A stretch of 64,000 nt of DNA from Mucilaginibacter tolerans (lineage in GTDB: Bacteria; Bacteroidota; Bacteroidia; Sphingobacteriales; Sphingobacteriaceae), in contig NZ_JAUMKB010000010.1 of the NCBI RefSeq assembly GCF_030519375.1, positions 1-64,000 of the forward strand, read 5' to 3'. Position 1 is the first letter of the stretch. Each line of letters opens with the position of its first letter. Of the stretch, positions 53,067-61,522 are shown piece after piece. A program made the position numbers and the translations under genes. The notes below the pieces were generated by a model. That model did no database searches and was not told where the DNA came from. It saw nothing but the letters and a program-made list of their open reading frames with translations.

Positions 53067-54845
53067 CTACTGGATTTGAAACAATGCAAATGCTTTCGAC
53101 CAATGCACCGAATTGTTTTTAAAAGCCTTTATGATGTTTCTTGACCTTTTACGCTTGTACAGGCTTTCATTTGTGATCTCCTTGTTTTCTTTCATCCAAT
53201 CCTGTAATGGGAATGTAAATCCCATTTTCGTTCTGTTCCAGATTGCTTCAGGTAAAATATCACCAAAACTGTCAATGAGTAGCTTTTTTGGCCGGCTTTT
53301 GTCGAATCTGATGGCAGCTTTAATGCGCTGAGCGGTTCGGACAAAGTCCTCATCTAAAAATGGCACCCTTACTTCAAGACCATGGCTCATTCCCATAACG
53401 TCCGTATCCCGTAATAGCTGATTTTGCATATAAAGATTTATCTCAAACCATGCGGCATCCTGTGTATCATAATTTAGGACGTAGGGCAGCTTCCTGTTTG
53501 CAAATAACACGTCCTCAACCTCCGTAATGTCAACATCTAGTATTGCTGAGATATCCGCGGGCGAGTAAAGCCCTCTTAAGAATAGGTAGTCAGCAATCGG
53601 GTGATTGTAGGTTAAGAAAGCGATTTTCCTATAGGCGTCAAATGCTGAGTAATTCGCAATCTTGAACAGTGAAGACGGATATTTCCTGGCAGTCTTAATA
53701 TAGTTGATGCGTGTAAATGACGGGTAACCGCCAAATAGTTCGTCGGCTCCCAAACCAGATAATACAGCTTTTAGACCGTCGTCATGAGCAAATTTACTGA
53801 TGCACCAAGTATTGATCCCATCAGTTGTGGGCAGGTCCATATCGCTGATTATCCGCGGCAAAAAATCCTCAAAATCGTTCTGCTTTACAAGGTGGCTAAA
53901 TTTTTCGCCTCTAATCTGTTTTAATACTAAATTTTGGTACCTGCTCTCGTCGTATGTTTTTTCATTAAAATAAATCGATATTGTTTTTAGCTTTGTTTTT
54001 CTTTCTTTTTCTGCCAGCAGTGTCAATAAGCTGGAGTCGATCCCGCCGCTCAAAAATACCCCAATCGGTGCATCGGCTATTAGTTGACGATGTACAGCTA
54101 GTCCAAGGGCCTTTTTTATTGATTCTTTTGCCGTTATGGAGTCCTCGATAGTAGATTCATTAAAGATCACGTGATAAGAATGAATATCATACGAAGCTTT
54201 TCTGTGATTCCAGCACAAAAATTTACCTTTAGGCAGACTATAAACGTTTTTTAAGGTAGTGTAGGGCTCTGGTATGTGGCCGTACGCCAAAAATCTGATT
54301 TGCCAGGCGGGGTCGGTTTCAGCCGCGACGCCTCCTGCTTTCAATGCTTTTACTTCCGATGCAAAGCTTAGTTGGCCGTCCTCGGCATAATAATAGATAG
54401 GCTTTATTCCCGAACTATCACGTACAAGATAAGTCAATGCCTTTTCTTTGTCGTACAGCGCAAATGCAAATATGCCCCTCAATTTTGCAAAGGCAGCGAT
54501 GCCCCACTGTAAATATGCTGCTATAATTACTTCTGTATCAGAGCTTGAGTTAAACCGGGCGCCAAACTTAAGCAACTCTTCTTTTAATTCAAGATAGTTG
54601 TATATCTCCCCATTGAACGTTATCCAAGCTTTTTGGTCGGAATCTGACATGGGCTGGTGGCCACTGGAACTAAGATCAATTATGGCCAATCTTCTATGTC
54701 CGAAAGTCAGACCGGCTTCGGCATCACTAAAAATACCTTCGTCGTCTGGGCCGCCATGCTGGAGTGCCCCACACATACATTTCACGACTGTGTTCCTGTA
54801 AGATAAGTCCTGAAAGTTGGATATCATTCCCGAGATTCGGCACAT
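53067..54845 (-). CDS. asnB: Glutamine-dependent asparagine synthase-like amidotransferase
   Basis: The 592 residues hold an N-terminal class II glutaminase with Cys2 (MCRISGM) and a synthetase domain with the PP-loop SGGIDSSLL near 267 and LSGLGADELFGGYPSF near 358. AsnB-like enzymes in polysaccharide loci often amidate uronic acids (sugar carboxyl to carboxamide) rather than make asparagine. That role is favoured here by location. Length is normal for the family (about 550-630). The gene follows a strong hairpin at 54923-54947. Confidence 0.85.
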   Translation of the reverse strand: MCRISGMISNFQDLSYRNTVVKCMCGALQHGGPDDEGIFSDAEAGLTFGHRRLAIIDLSSSGHQPMSDSDQKAWITFNGEIYNYLELKEELLKFGARFNSSSDTEVIIAAYLQWGIAAFAKLRGIFAFALYDKEKALTYLVRDSSGIKPIYYYAEDGQLSFASEVKALKAGGVAAETDPAWQIRFLAYGHIPEPYTTLKNVYSLPKGKFLCWNHRKASYDIHSYHVIFNESTIEDSITAKESIKKALGLAVHRQLIADAPIGVFLSGGIDSSLLTLLAEKERKTKLKTISIYFNEKTYDESRYQNLVLKQIRGEKFSHLVKQNDFEDFLPRIISDMDLPTTDGINTWCISKFAHDDGLKAVLSGLGADELFGGYPSFTRINYIKTARKYPSSLFKIANYSAFDAYRKIAFLTYNHPIADYLFLRGLYSPADISAILDVDITEVEDVLFANRKLPYVLNYDTQDAAWFEINLYMQNQLLRDTDVMGMSHGLEVRVPFLDEDFVRTAQRIKAAIRFDKSRPKKLLIDSFGDILPEAIWNRTKMGFTFPLQDWMKENKEITNESLYKRKRSRNIIKAFKNNSVHWSKAFALFQIQ

Positions 54846-54922
54846 AATTATTGTACGGGTATTTCCATAGCTTCGCCTCGTAAGTCACATGGAAATTGTG
54901 TAACTAATTTATTTAAAACAAC

Positions 54923-54947
54923 TTAATGCGTTTCAAAGACGCATTAA
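54923..54947 (-). terminator. Perfect 9-bp hairpin between the antiterminator and asnB
   Basis: TTAATGCGT (54923-54931) and ACGCATTAA (54939-54947) pair perfectly around a 7-nt loop. On the minus strand the hairpin is followed by GTTGTTTT, a weak terminator-like tail. It lies 14 nt after the stop of the UpxY-like gene. It could be an early terminator that the antiterminator overcomes, or a pause/loading hairpin for it. Confidence 0.5.
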
Positions 54948-54960
54948 TTAAAGGCCGCTG

Positions 54961-55476
54961 TCAAACTCTGTCTATTAGTGATGCGGACGCATGTATAATC
55001 AGCGACACTCCCAAGTTCTCTAATCGCAGGGCCAATTGTTTTTGCGAGCGGTAAGAAACGATCTCACCAACCATGCCCTTTAGCGGACCGGCCTTTAATT
55101 TTATTTTTTCTCCGGGCAATAGGTTCTGTTCTGTGATCTCCAGGTCAAGTGCACTTGCCAACAATAACTTAAGATCTTGAATCTGTTTATCAGGCATTGA
55201 TGCAATCTTGCCGCCGAAATAGATAAAACGGCTAATCCCCCGGGTCATCAGCACATCAGTTTGTTGCTTTTGCGTAATATGCACGAACAAATATGATCTC
55301 ATTAAAGGTTCATCAACCCATTTTTTCCGGTCACTCCATTGTTTTAACTGGCGCCTCAAAGGGAGGTAGGCCTCAATCCCTTTGCTTAACAGGGTCTGAT
55401 GCGCTTTTTTTTCACCTTTGGGGTGTGTATAAACCGGATACCAGCTAAGCTTATCGGTTCCTGACTTTCCGTTCAT
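54961..55476 (-). CDS. UpxY-like NusG-family transcription antiterminator
   Basis: The start is set at ATG 55476, which avoids the overlap produced by TTG 55503. The protein opens with an NGN domain (SWYPVYTHPKGEKKAHQTLL, LMRSYLFVHI) and ends with a KOW domain (GEKIKLKAGPLKGMVGEIV). NusG paralogues of the UpxY/RfaH group bind RNA polymerase and keep it going through long capsule operons. It is third in the locus, after wza and wzc, rather than first as in Bacteroides UpxY loci. It probably permits transcription of the following 30 kb. Confidence 0.85.
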   Translation of the reverse strand: MNGKSGTDKLSWYPVYTHPKGEKKAHQTLLSKGIEAYLPLRRQLKQWSDRKKWVDEPLMRSYLFVHITQKQQTDVLMTRGISRFIYFGGKIASMPDKQIQDLKLLLASALDLEITEQNLLPGEKIKLKAGPLKGMVGEIVSYRSQKQLALRLENLGVSLIIHASASLIDRV

Positions 55477-55490
55477 GGAGTACCTGAGTA

Positions 55491-57911
55491 TTATTTGATC
55501 CAACGCCTAATATCCCACCACTTATACTCTTTCTTATCGACATAATAATCTGAGCCCTCATAACCACTATAATCTGAATAATAATAATAGTGGGCGCCGT
55601 GATATTCACTTGTAAATTTAGTCGTGTAATATCTGGAATGTAACAAATCTTCTGCAAATGCATTTAAAATAATAACGGTATTATCCAAATGATATTCATT
55701 GGCGATTCGCTGCGGAACCGTTGCTGCGTAAAATTTAGATTTGCCTGCGCGAATAACAAAAATATTAATATCGCTCATACGGATAAGAGGGATCGAATCT
55801 GAAACCAAGCCGATAGGCGCGGTATCAACCATGATAATATCATATTTCTTTCTTAATTCAGTCAATAAGATCTTCATTTTCGGACTGTGAAGCAATTCCG
55901 CCGGGTTAGGGGGGACCGGTCCGGAGACGATGATATCAAAGTTGTTCTGAACATCACTAATTAAAATATCGTCCAACTCGCATTGGTTTGCAAGATAGTT
56001 GCTAAGGCCTCTATCATTGGAGACGTGGAAAGTTTTATGAAGACGGGAACGCCTCAAATCTGCTCCGATGAGGACTACTTTTTTATCAATCAGCGAGAGC
56101 GTACTCGACAAATTGACTGCGATAAACGATTTTCCTTCGCCCGCCACTTCTGATGTGATACAGATAACTTTGCTTTTTTTTTCGGATGAAATGAAGCTCA
56201 AATTCGTACGCACGGACCTTACTGACTCCGCGAAGACTGATTTGGGACGACTAATTGCCAGAACTTGTGTGTTGTTTTCATCGATCTCTCCCGGAAACTT
56301 TCGGATAACGCCAATTATAGGAATGGAAGTTAAACTCTCAACCGTTTCTTTATCATATATATAAGGGTTAATTACTCTTATAATAATAATCATGCCCAGT
56401 CCTATGGCAAGGCCGATAATTAAAGCAGTTCGGTGAATCGTATGTTCATCAGGCGAAATAGGTGCAAAGTTGGGTTGGGCAGTTTCGATAATGGTTGCAC
56501 CTGGCAAAATCGCGGAACGGCTGATCTGTGCATCAAGCCTTTTTTCTGAAAGAAAAGAATAAACTTTGTCGTTAATATCAAAATCTCTTTTTAAACTGAT
56601 CAGATCCCTTTCTTTGGCTGGCAATGCAGCTATTTTTTGATTCACAAGCACAATCTCACTATCTAGATAATCCGTGCTTTTATTTATCCGGTTTATCGTG
56701 GCAGCAATATTGTCAATAGCGGCATTTTTAATAATCAGAATTTGTTGATTAATATCTTTTATAGTTTGTGATTCGGCATTATAAGTCTTTAATAGTGAAT
56801 GTTTTTCAACCAATAGGTTGTTCAAATTGGTGATCAGTCCTGTTAACAGCGCATCGATATTACCTTCCAGGTTCAGATTCAAATTGATATTGTCCTTTTC
56901 ATTGGTAATCTGATTTTTTAACTGATTGATGGCAAGAAGCTGCAGTTTCAGCAGAGAACGTTGCGATTCCAGGTCTTTTATTTTATTATATTGAATTTCT
57001 GAAGCAGAGTTGATGTCCATCAAGTTTGCTTTCTGTTTATATTGTTCAATTTGTTTTTCCGAACCTTTGACCTGATCGGACAAAGACTCCAGTTGCTCGT
57101 CTATAAATTTAATTATCTGAGAGGCAGATTGTGTTTTTTGATTTTTATCATAATTCAGATACTCCCTCATTATTGCATTTAATATGTCTGCAGCAAATTG
57201 AGGGTTGGAGTCCGTTTCCTGGACGGAAACAATGTTTGAATTTTTAATCAGTTCGCTCGCGCGCAGACCACCCTTTACTCTTCCCACGAAATCTTCCGGA
57301 ATATTGAATTTGAAAATAAAATTTGATGTCGCGGGTAATTCCCCTGGGTATTTTATACTAAAAGCTGTATTGTCGATGCTTATTGGTTGGTCATATTTGT
57401 ATATCTTTTCAACATCTTTACCCTTTTGCTTATAATCAAGTTTAAACGAAGTTTTGTTAAGCGGCTGAAAAGTGATATTGGACCGATAAAAATTAAGGCT
57501 ATCGAATTTAATGAGCTGAATATCGAGCATCTTCTGAGGATAAGCGTCCGTCGTACGGGCACGACCCGATATATAAAAACTTATCCGGTAATCGATATCC
57601 TTAATCGCGCTTAGGATTAATGCACGGCTTTGCAGTACGAAGATTTCACTTTGTATTTTTGAAGGCCCGCGATCGTTATAGCTGATAATAGACACCAAAT
57701 CCGAAAATTCTGACTTCTTTTCCTCAATCTTCAGGGTAGCTACGGTCGAGTAGGTTTTTGGTTCATACCACAAATAAGTATAAGATATTAACATACAGGT
57801 TACAGCGGACCCGGCGATCCAATACCACCTGCTCAAAAGTATTCTGGCAATCTTAAAATAATCGATCTCCTGGTGAGGCAATTTTCGGGATATCTTCTCC
57901 GTCTCTTCCAT
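55491..57911 (-). CDS. wzc: Wzc-type polysaccharide co-polymerase and tyrosine kinase
   Basis: The 806 residues have a Wzz-like domain with a membrane segment near 30-50 and a long coiled coil (about 250-420). A second membrane segment lies near 490-512. A BY-kinase domain follows, with Walker A TSEVAGEGKSF near 585, A' GADLRRSR near 613 and Walker B IIMVDTAPIG near 690. The last 45 residues contain 12 tyrosines in clusters (HYYYYSDYSGYE), the autophosphorylation tail. It controls chain length and export with wza, whose stop shares a base with its start (TAATG). Confidence 0.9.
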   Translation of the reverse strand: MEETEKISRKLPHQEIDYFKIARILLSRWYWIAGSAVTCMLISYTYLWYEPKTYSTVATLKIEEKKSEFSDLVSIISYNDRGPSKIQSEIFVLQSRALILSAIKDIDYRISFYISGRARTTDAYPQKMLDIQLIKFDSLNFYRSNITFQPLNKTSFKLDYKQKGKDVEKIYKYDQPISIDNTAFSIKYPGELPATSNFIFKFNIPEDFVGRVKGGLRASELIKNSNIVSVQETDSNPQFAADILNAIMREYLNYDKNQKTQSASQIIKFIDEQLESLSDQVKGSEKQIEQYKQKANLMDINSASEIQYNKIKDLESQRSLLKLQLLAINQLKNQITNEKDNINLNLNLEGNIDALLTGLITNLNNLLVEKHSLLKTYNAESQTIKDINQQILIIKNAAIDNIAATINRINKSTDYLDSEIVLVNQKIAALPAKERDLISLKRDFDINDKVYSFLSEKRLDAQISRSAILPGATIIETAQPNFAPISPDEHTIHRTALIIGLAIGLGMIIIIRVINPYIYDKETVESLTSIPIIGVIRKFPGEIDENNTQVLAISRPKSVFAESVRSVRTNLSFISSEKKSKVICITSEVAGEGKSFIAVNLSSTLSLIDKKVVLIGADLRRSRLHKTFHVSNDRGLSNYLANQCELDDILISDVQNNFDIIVSGPVPPNPAELLHSPKMKILLTELRKKYDIIMVDTAPIGLVSDSIPLIRMSDINIFVIRAGKSKFYAATVPQRIANEYHLDNTVIILNAFAEDLLHSRYYTTKFTSEYHGAHYYYYSDYSGYEGSDYYVDKKEYKWWDIRRWIK

Positions 57912-58708
57912 TAGCGATGAATAAGCGTATAAATGATCAAGGCTGTGTTCAGAATGATCAGAGCCGGTTGTAACGTCGTATTTAAGTTTTGCAGCTGCTC
58001 GTTCTTGACTGCGCGTTTATTCTGGGCTATATAGATGATATCGTTATTCTGCAGGATCAGGCGGGGGTCCGCAAGCGTAGCAGTTCTACTCAGGTCAACC
58101 TCAGTAATCTGGGGGTTTTTAGGATCCCCGCGTATAATCTTAATATTTTTCTCATTTGCTTTGTCTGTAAGCCCTCCAGCTTCACCAATCATTTCAATCA
58201 AATTTGTTTTGTCTTTTATTAGCGGATAATTCCCCTGAGCACGTATTTCCCCAAGAACCGTTACCTTCAAGTTGATAATTTTCAATTCAATAATAGGGTC
58301 CTTCAGTACATCTTTACGATAAAGATCCTCAATCTGTTTCGTTGCTTCATTCCTGGTCATGCCCGCCACGTGAACGCGACCGATCACAGGTAAGGCTACA
58401 GTCCCGTCGTCTTCTACCTGATAGGTCATGCCCTGTGTAGAAACGCCCGAACCTCCGTTATTAGCTGCTGCGGGGGTTTCGTCGACCACATATTTAATAT
58501 TTTGGAGGTTCCTGATCTGGAGGATATCTTGAGAGCGTATCCTGTAATCACTAGTCCCGTTGCCGTTACTTAGCGCAGCTAGTCTTAAAGTATCAGGAAT
58601 GCTGCCGCGTTCCTTAAATAGTAATTGAGGCTGTTGCGTTGAACATGAGGCAAATGCAAAAGCAAACAGTACTCCGATAGAAATAATTAGGTTTTTAAAA
58701 TAACGCAT
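57911..58708 (-). CDS. wza: Wza-type outer-membrane polysaccharide export lipoprotein
   Basis: The 265-residue protein has a lipoprotein signal with the lipobox AFASC (Cys22). A polysaccharide-export domain spans about 55-140 (DYRIRSQDILQIRNLQNI, VGRVHVAGMTRNEATKQIED), then an SLBB domain from about 145 (VTVLGEIRAQGNYPL). A short C-terminal helix ends the chain (ALIILNTALIIYTLIHR). It should form the outer-membrane channel. It is the first gene of the locus and is preceded by a consensus promoter. Confidence 0.9.
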   Translation of the reverse strand: MRYFKNLIISIGVLFAFAFASCSTQQPQLLFKERGSIPDTLRLAALSNGNGTSDYRIRSQDILQIRNLQNIKYVVDETPAAANNGGSGVSTQGMTYQVEDDGTVALPVIGRVHVAGMTRNEATKQIEDLYRKDVLKDPIIELKIINLKVTVLGEIRAQGNYPLIKDKTNLIEMIGEAGGLTDKANEKNIKIIRGDPKNPQITEVDLSRTATLADPRLILQNNDIIYIAQNKRAVKNEQLQNLNTTLQPALIILNTALIIYTLIHR

Positions 58709-58755
58709 AGAACAGTCGGTCGTGCATAAAATAATCCTTTCTCACACGACATCCC

Positions 58756-58763
58756 CAAAAGTA
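58756..58763 (-). promoter_or_regulatory. Main promoter of the polysaccharide locus
   Basis: On the minus strand TActTTTG (58763-58756) matches the -7 element. No clean TTG is found at the -33 distance, only a T-rich ACTTTTTAAA stretch. It predicts a start near 58748 and a 40-nt leader before wza. Most genes down to 24.4 kb are close enough to be read from it. Confidence 0.55.
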
Positions 58764-58887
58764 CCATAATTTGACAATTTAAAAAGTCTATTTTTTTTGA
58801 GATTTCCACTGTTTTGTTCACATAATAACAGATGGAGATCAGCGAACTTTTAAGTGGCAATAAGATTTGATCATGTGGCTTAACAAG

Positions 58888-58912
58888 ATTCAAGCGTCAA
58901 AAATGCTTGATC
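58888..58912 (-). other. Hairpin between the acyltransferase and wza
   Basis: TCAAGC (58890-58895) pairs with GCTTGA (58905-58910), and GA/TC extends the stem past a one-base bulge. There is no T run on the minus strand. It lies between the acyltransferase stop at 59002 and the wza promoter. It may end the acyltransferase transcript, but weakly. Confidence 0.35.
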
Positions 58913-59001
58913 TTTAAAAACAATTTTAGAAGCCGGGCATGAAGGCCCCAGAATGGTTGGTCAAGGCTAATCTTCTGATCTTACGAATCTCAACAATAAG
59001 T

Positions 59002-60003
59002 TCACGCTGCGGTGCTTTTAACATCTAATTTGGGCCTTCTTAGGTAAATGAAACTCTTGGAAAGTCTGATAGCGGGCCTTTCAAAGAATATGTAAAATAG
59101 CCATGCGAATAAAATTGCCACGACCAGCTCCATACTAAAGCACAAAAACTGAAGGTGTATAATTCCCATTCGCTTAAATATACCGTTGCAAATCTCAAAT
59201 ACCAAGAAGTGAGTCAAGTACAGTGAATAGGAGATGTTACCCAAAAAATATAACGCATTTAATCGAAAATTAACAAAAATGACGGCAACAGAAGAGATCA
59301 GTAATACGGCTGCAGTCGCAAATCCGTGCCGATATAAAATAAGCGTAATAAAAATAATGGGCAACACAATATTATGTAGCGTTCGATTGTTGTAAAATAC
59401 CATAAACGAAATCCCTAAAGCAAATATGGAAGTGTAATTCAATATCAGGGCGTCGCCACCGAAGTGGAATAAATTTATCACGCCGAAGGCCAAGAGAAAT
59501 ATTACCTTGTAGGCTTTACTTTTAAACAGAAAATACAAAAGACCAATTAGTAGGTAGAATTGAAATTCTACGCATAGTGTCCAAAATATATGATTGTAAA
59601 ACGAATACCGGGTAAACGGTACTGCATAAAATATATGTGCAATAAATTGGGCAAAATCGTACCGGAATACTACACCCCTGTAGGCCGACAGATGGTTCAA
59701 AGTAAATCCGAGCAGGATATAAAGGGCAATTACAACCCAATAAGGAGGATCGATACGAATTGACCTTTTTATAAGGAAAGTAAAAAAATGACTTGTTTTA
59801 TATCCATTCTTTTCAAGTGAATAGGCGATAATAAAACCGCTAATAAAAAAGAAAACAGGGACACCGATCTGGCCCAAGTTAAAAACTGAAGATATGACTG
59901 GATAATTGGTCAATGCAAATCCAAAGTGACAAAATACCACGCCTAAAGCGGCTAGTCCGCGGAGATACTGAATGCTTAATAGTTTATAAGGTTCATTTAA
60001 CAT
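59002..60003 (-). CDS. Acyltransferase family 3 membrane protein
   Basis: The start is placed at ATG 60003, giving MLNEPYKLLSIQYLRGLAAL with the family's QYLRGLAALGVVFCHFG catalytic block. The open frame to 60105 adds a hydrophobic stretch that does not fit. The protein has about ten helices and IGVPVFFFISGFIIAYSL. It lies outside the main locus, ahead of wza, probably with its own transcript. It may modify the same polysaccharide. Confidence 0.85.
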   Translation of the reverse strand: MLNEPYKLLSIQYLRGLAALGVVFCHFGFALTNYPVISSVFNLGQIGVPVFFFISGFIIAYSLEKNGYKTSHFFTFLIKRSIRIDPPYWVVIALYILLGFTLNHLSAYRGVVFRYDFAQFIAHIFYAVPFTRYSFYNHIFWTLCVEFQFYLLIGLLYFLFKSKAYKVIFLLAFGVINLFHFGGDALILNYTSIFALGISFMVFYNNRTLHNIVLPIIFITLILYRHGFATAAVLLISSVAVIFVNFRLNALYFLGNISYSLYLTHFLVFEICNGIFKRMGIIHLQFLCFSMELVVAILFAWLFYIFFERPAIRLSKSFIYLRRPKLDVKSTAA

Positions 60004-60223
60004 TGAATTGAATATAAGAACAAATAAATATGAAAGAAGAATATAAGACGAAAATTGAGCAGTTGCATTGAGCGTCACTTTCCAAATTGGATATTCCGAA
60101 ACCATTGATCACCTCATTCCGAAAACCGCAAACAGGCATTTCCGGGACACTTTGACCATAGCAACTTCTTAGGTATCAAAAGCGATTTTCCTTCGTATCA
60201 AAGCGACTCGGTGTTCTAAAGGG

Positions 60224-60291
60224 CACGGAATAGCTTGGTCAAGCATGCCGTAATATTCACGGAATAGGCTGATCAAGGCTTCCGGAATATC
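60224..60291 (+). repeat. Two 34-bp tandem repeats
   Basis: Units 60224-60257 and 60258-60291 match at 26 of 34 positions. Each begins CACGGAATAG and contains a TGRTCAAG core. Related cores occur at 58953 (TTGGTCAAGG), inverted at 60152 (TTTGACCATA) and inverted at 4129. No coding frame uses them. They may be a decayed repeat family or protein-binding sites. Confidence 0.45.
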
Positions 60292-60365
60292 GATTCAGTC
60301 GGTGAAACTTTTGGCCTTTCCATATCAACCGAAGAAAGGTTGTAAAAATTGGGCGCCTGCTTTGG

Positions 60366-60971
60366 TCATGAGCCGGCGATTCCTAAACAAATGCCTATCG
60401 TTAAAAAAAGTAACAGAAGAAAATGCGGGGCTAGTCTGGCTCTTAATATTTTTAAAGAGTTATTAACTTGCTTTCTAACCGTTAACGGACTTATTTCTAA
60501 TTTCTCGGCAATTTCGTTATGAGACAAATTCGAATCCCTGCTCAATTCGAACACCAGTCTCATTTTTGGAGGAAGAGTGCTCACCTCAGCGTTGACCAGC
60601 GCAATAAGCTCTTTGTTTCTTAAATTTTCATCTGTTGTAGAGTGGCAGGTCTCCTCAAAATTAATGAACGAGGTGATGTAGTTGGACTTGACTTTCTCGT
60701 GCTTAAAGACATTTAAAACTTTATTTCTGATTGCAGTACATAAATAAGCCTGTAAGGTGCCTTTAATCTCAATTGATCTTCTTTGGTCCCAAAGATAAAT
60801 GAAAAGCTCCTGTAGAATATCCTTGACCGTATCTCTGTCTGACAATCTTTTATAGGCATGCAGATATAAGACGCCGTAATAACGGGAATGAATCGCCGTA
60901 AATGCGGAAATATCATCTTGCCTTAATAGCCTTATTAAGTCATCGTCGCTATATTGGCTGTACAGGGTCAT
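60366..60971 (-). CDS. ECF sigma factor (Bacteroidota FecI-like family)
   Basis: The 201-residue protein has the region 2 motif DILQELFIYLWDQR and region 4 with LPPKMRLVFELSRDSNLSHNEIAEKLEISPLTVRK as the HTH. This is the Bacteroidetes expansion family 1 layout. The C-terminus LLLLFLTIGICLGIAG is hydrophobic and may contact the membrane or its FecR partner. It faces away from the FecR/SusC pair across 551 bases. It probably activates the receptor genes once signalled. Confidence 0.9.
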   Translation of the reverse strand: MTLYSQYSDDDLIRLLRQDDISAFTAIHSRYYGVLYLHAYKRLSDRDTVKDILQELFIYLWDQRRSIEIKGTLQAYLCTAIRNKVLNVFKHEKVKSNYITSFINFEETCHSTTDENLRNKELIALVNAEVSTLPPKMRLVFELSRDSNLSHNEIAEKLEISPLTVRKQVNNSLKILRARLAPHFLLLLFLTIGICLGIAGS

Positions 60972-61138
60972 CAGGGTTTATATTGATTCTAAGTTTGTCT
61001 GTGAAATCTCTTATTTTTTAACCTGGTCGAATCTGAGATAAACGACTCGCCTGAAATTGGGCACGCGTTACCTCTTATATTTATAATTGTATATACAAAT
61101 AAATAAGAACCTAATAATTTTGAACATTGGAGTTCAAC

Positions 61139-61151
61139 ACAAACGTTTGCG
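61139..61151. promoter_or_regulatory. Palindromic operator candidate, copy 1
   Basis: ACAAACGTTTGCG with palindromic core CAAACGTTTG, identical to 61356-61368. It is on the sigma-factor side of the intergenic region, 168 nt from the sigma start. LacI-type regulators bind AACGTT-centred palindromes of this kind, but no such regulator is in the window. Confidence 0.4.
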
Positions 61152-61355
61152 TTGAATATCGAAAAACCGGATTAAGTAAGGCATTAAAGGCAGTCGGCGA
61201 GCGCGCAAAAGACCTTTAACCTGCCGCTTGCAGGAATTACTTTTAATAGATTGGTTATGAATTTTCTGTGCAGGTAATTTTATTGCTGGCTTTCAATAAT
61301 AATATTTATTTATGACCGAACGCAAAGAATATATTAACGGGCTTTACGACAGCAA

Positions 61356-61368
61356 ACAAACGTTTGCG
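61356..61368. promoter_or_regulatory. Palindromic operator candidate, copy 2
   Basis: An exact second copy of the 13-nt sequence at 61139-61151, in the same orientation, 217 nt away and 154 nt before the FecR ATG. Confidence 0.4.
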
Positions 61369-61522
61369 CATAATTTGCTGATGCTCAAAATGCTGTGTAA
61401 TTAAAGCGCCGCATAGCAATCACACATTAGTGAGTTTTTTTGTTTTTTTAAATTTCATCTACTCCCTCCCCCCATTGTCAGTTGTATAGCAGATAATAAG
61501 GATAATATATCCTTTACATATC

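Larger units (their letters stand above)
60972..61522. other. Divergent regulatory region between sigma factor and FecR genes
   Basis: A stretch of 551 bases with no supportable gene; a 30-codon frame at 61312-61404 is too short to credit. A 13-nt sequence ACAAACGTTTGCG occurs exactly at 61139-61151 and again at 61356-61368. Its core CAAACGTTTG is palindromic, so it is a candidate operator pair. No clean TAnnTTTG promoter is seen; the FecR promoter may be sigma-specific. Confidence 0.45.

Noticed and set aside
60224..60291. Possible CRISPR array
   Set aside because: Two directly adjacent imperfect units with no spacers and no cas genes.
61312..61404. 30-codon ATG frame in the sigma/FecR region
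   Set aside because: Too short, and it contains the repeated palindrome, which explains its conservation better as DNA than as protein.
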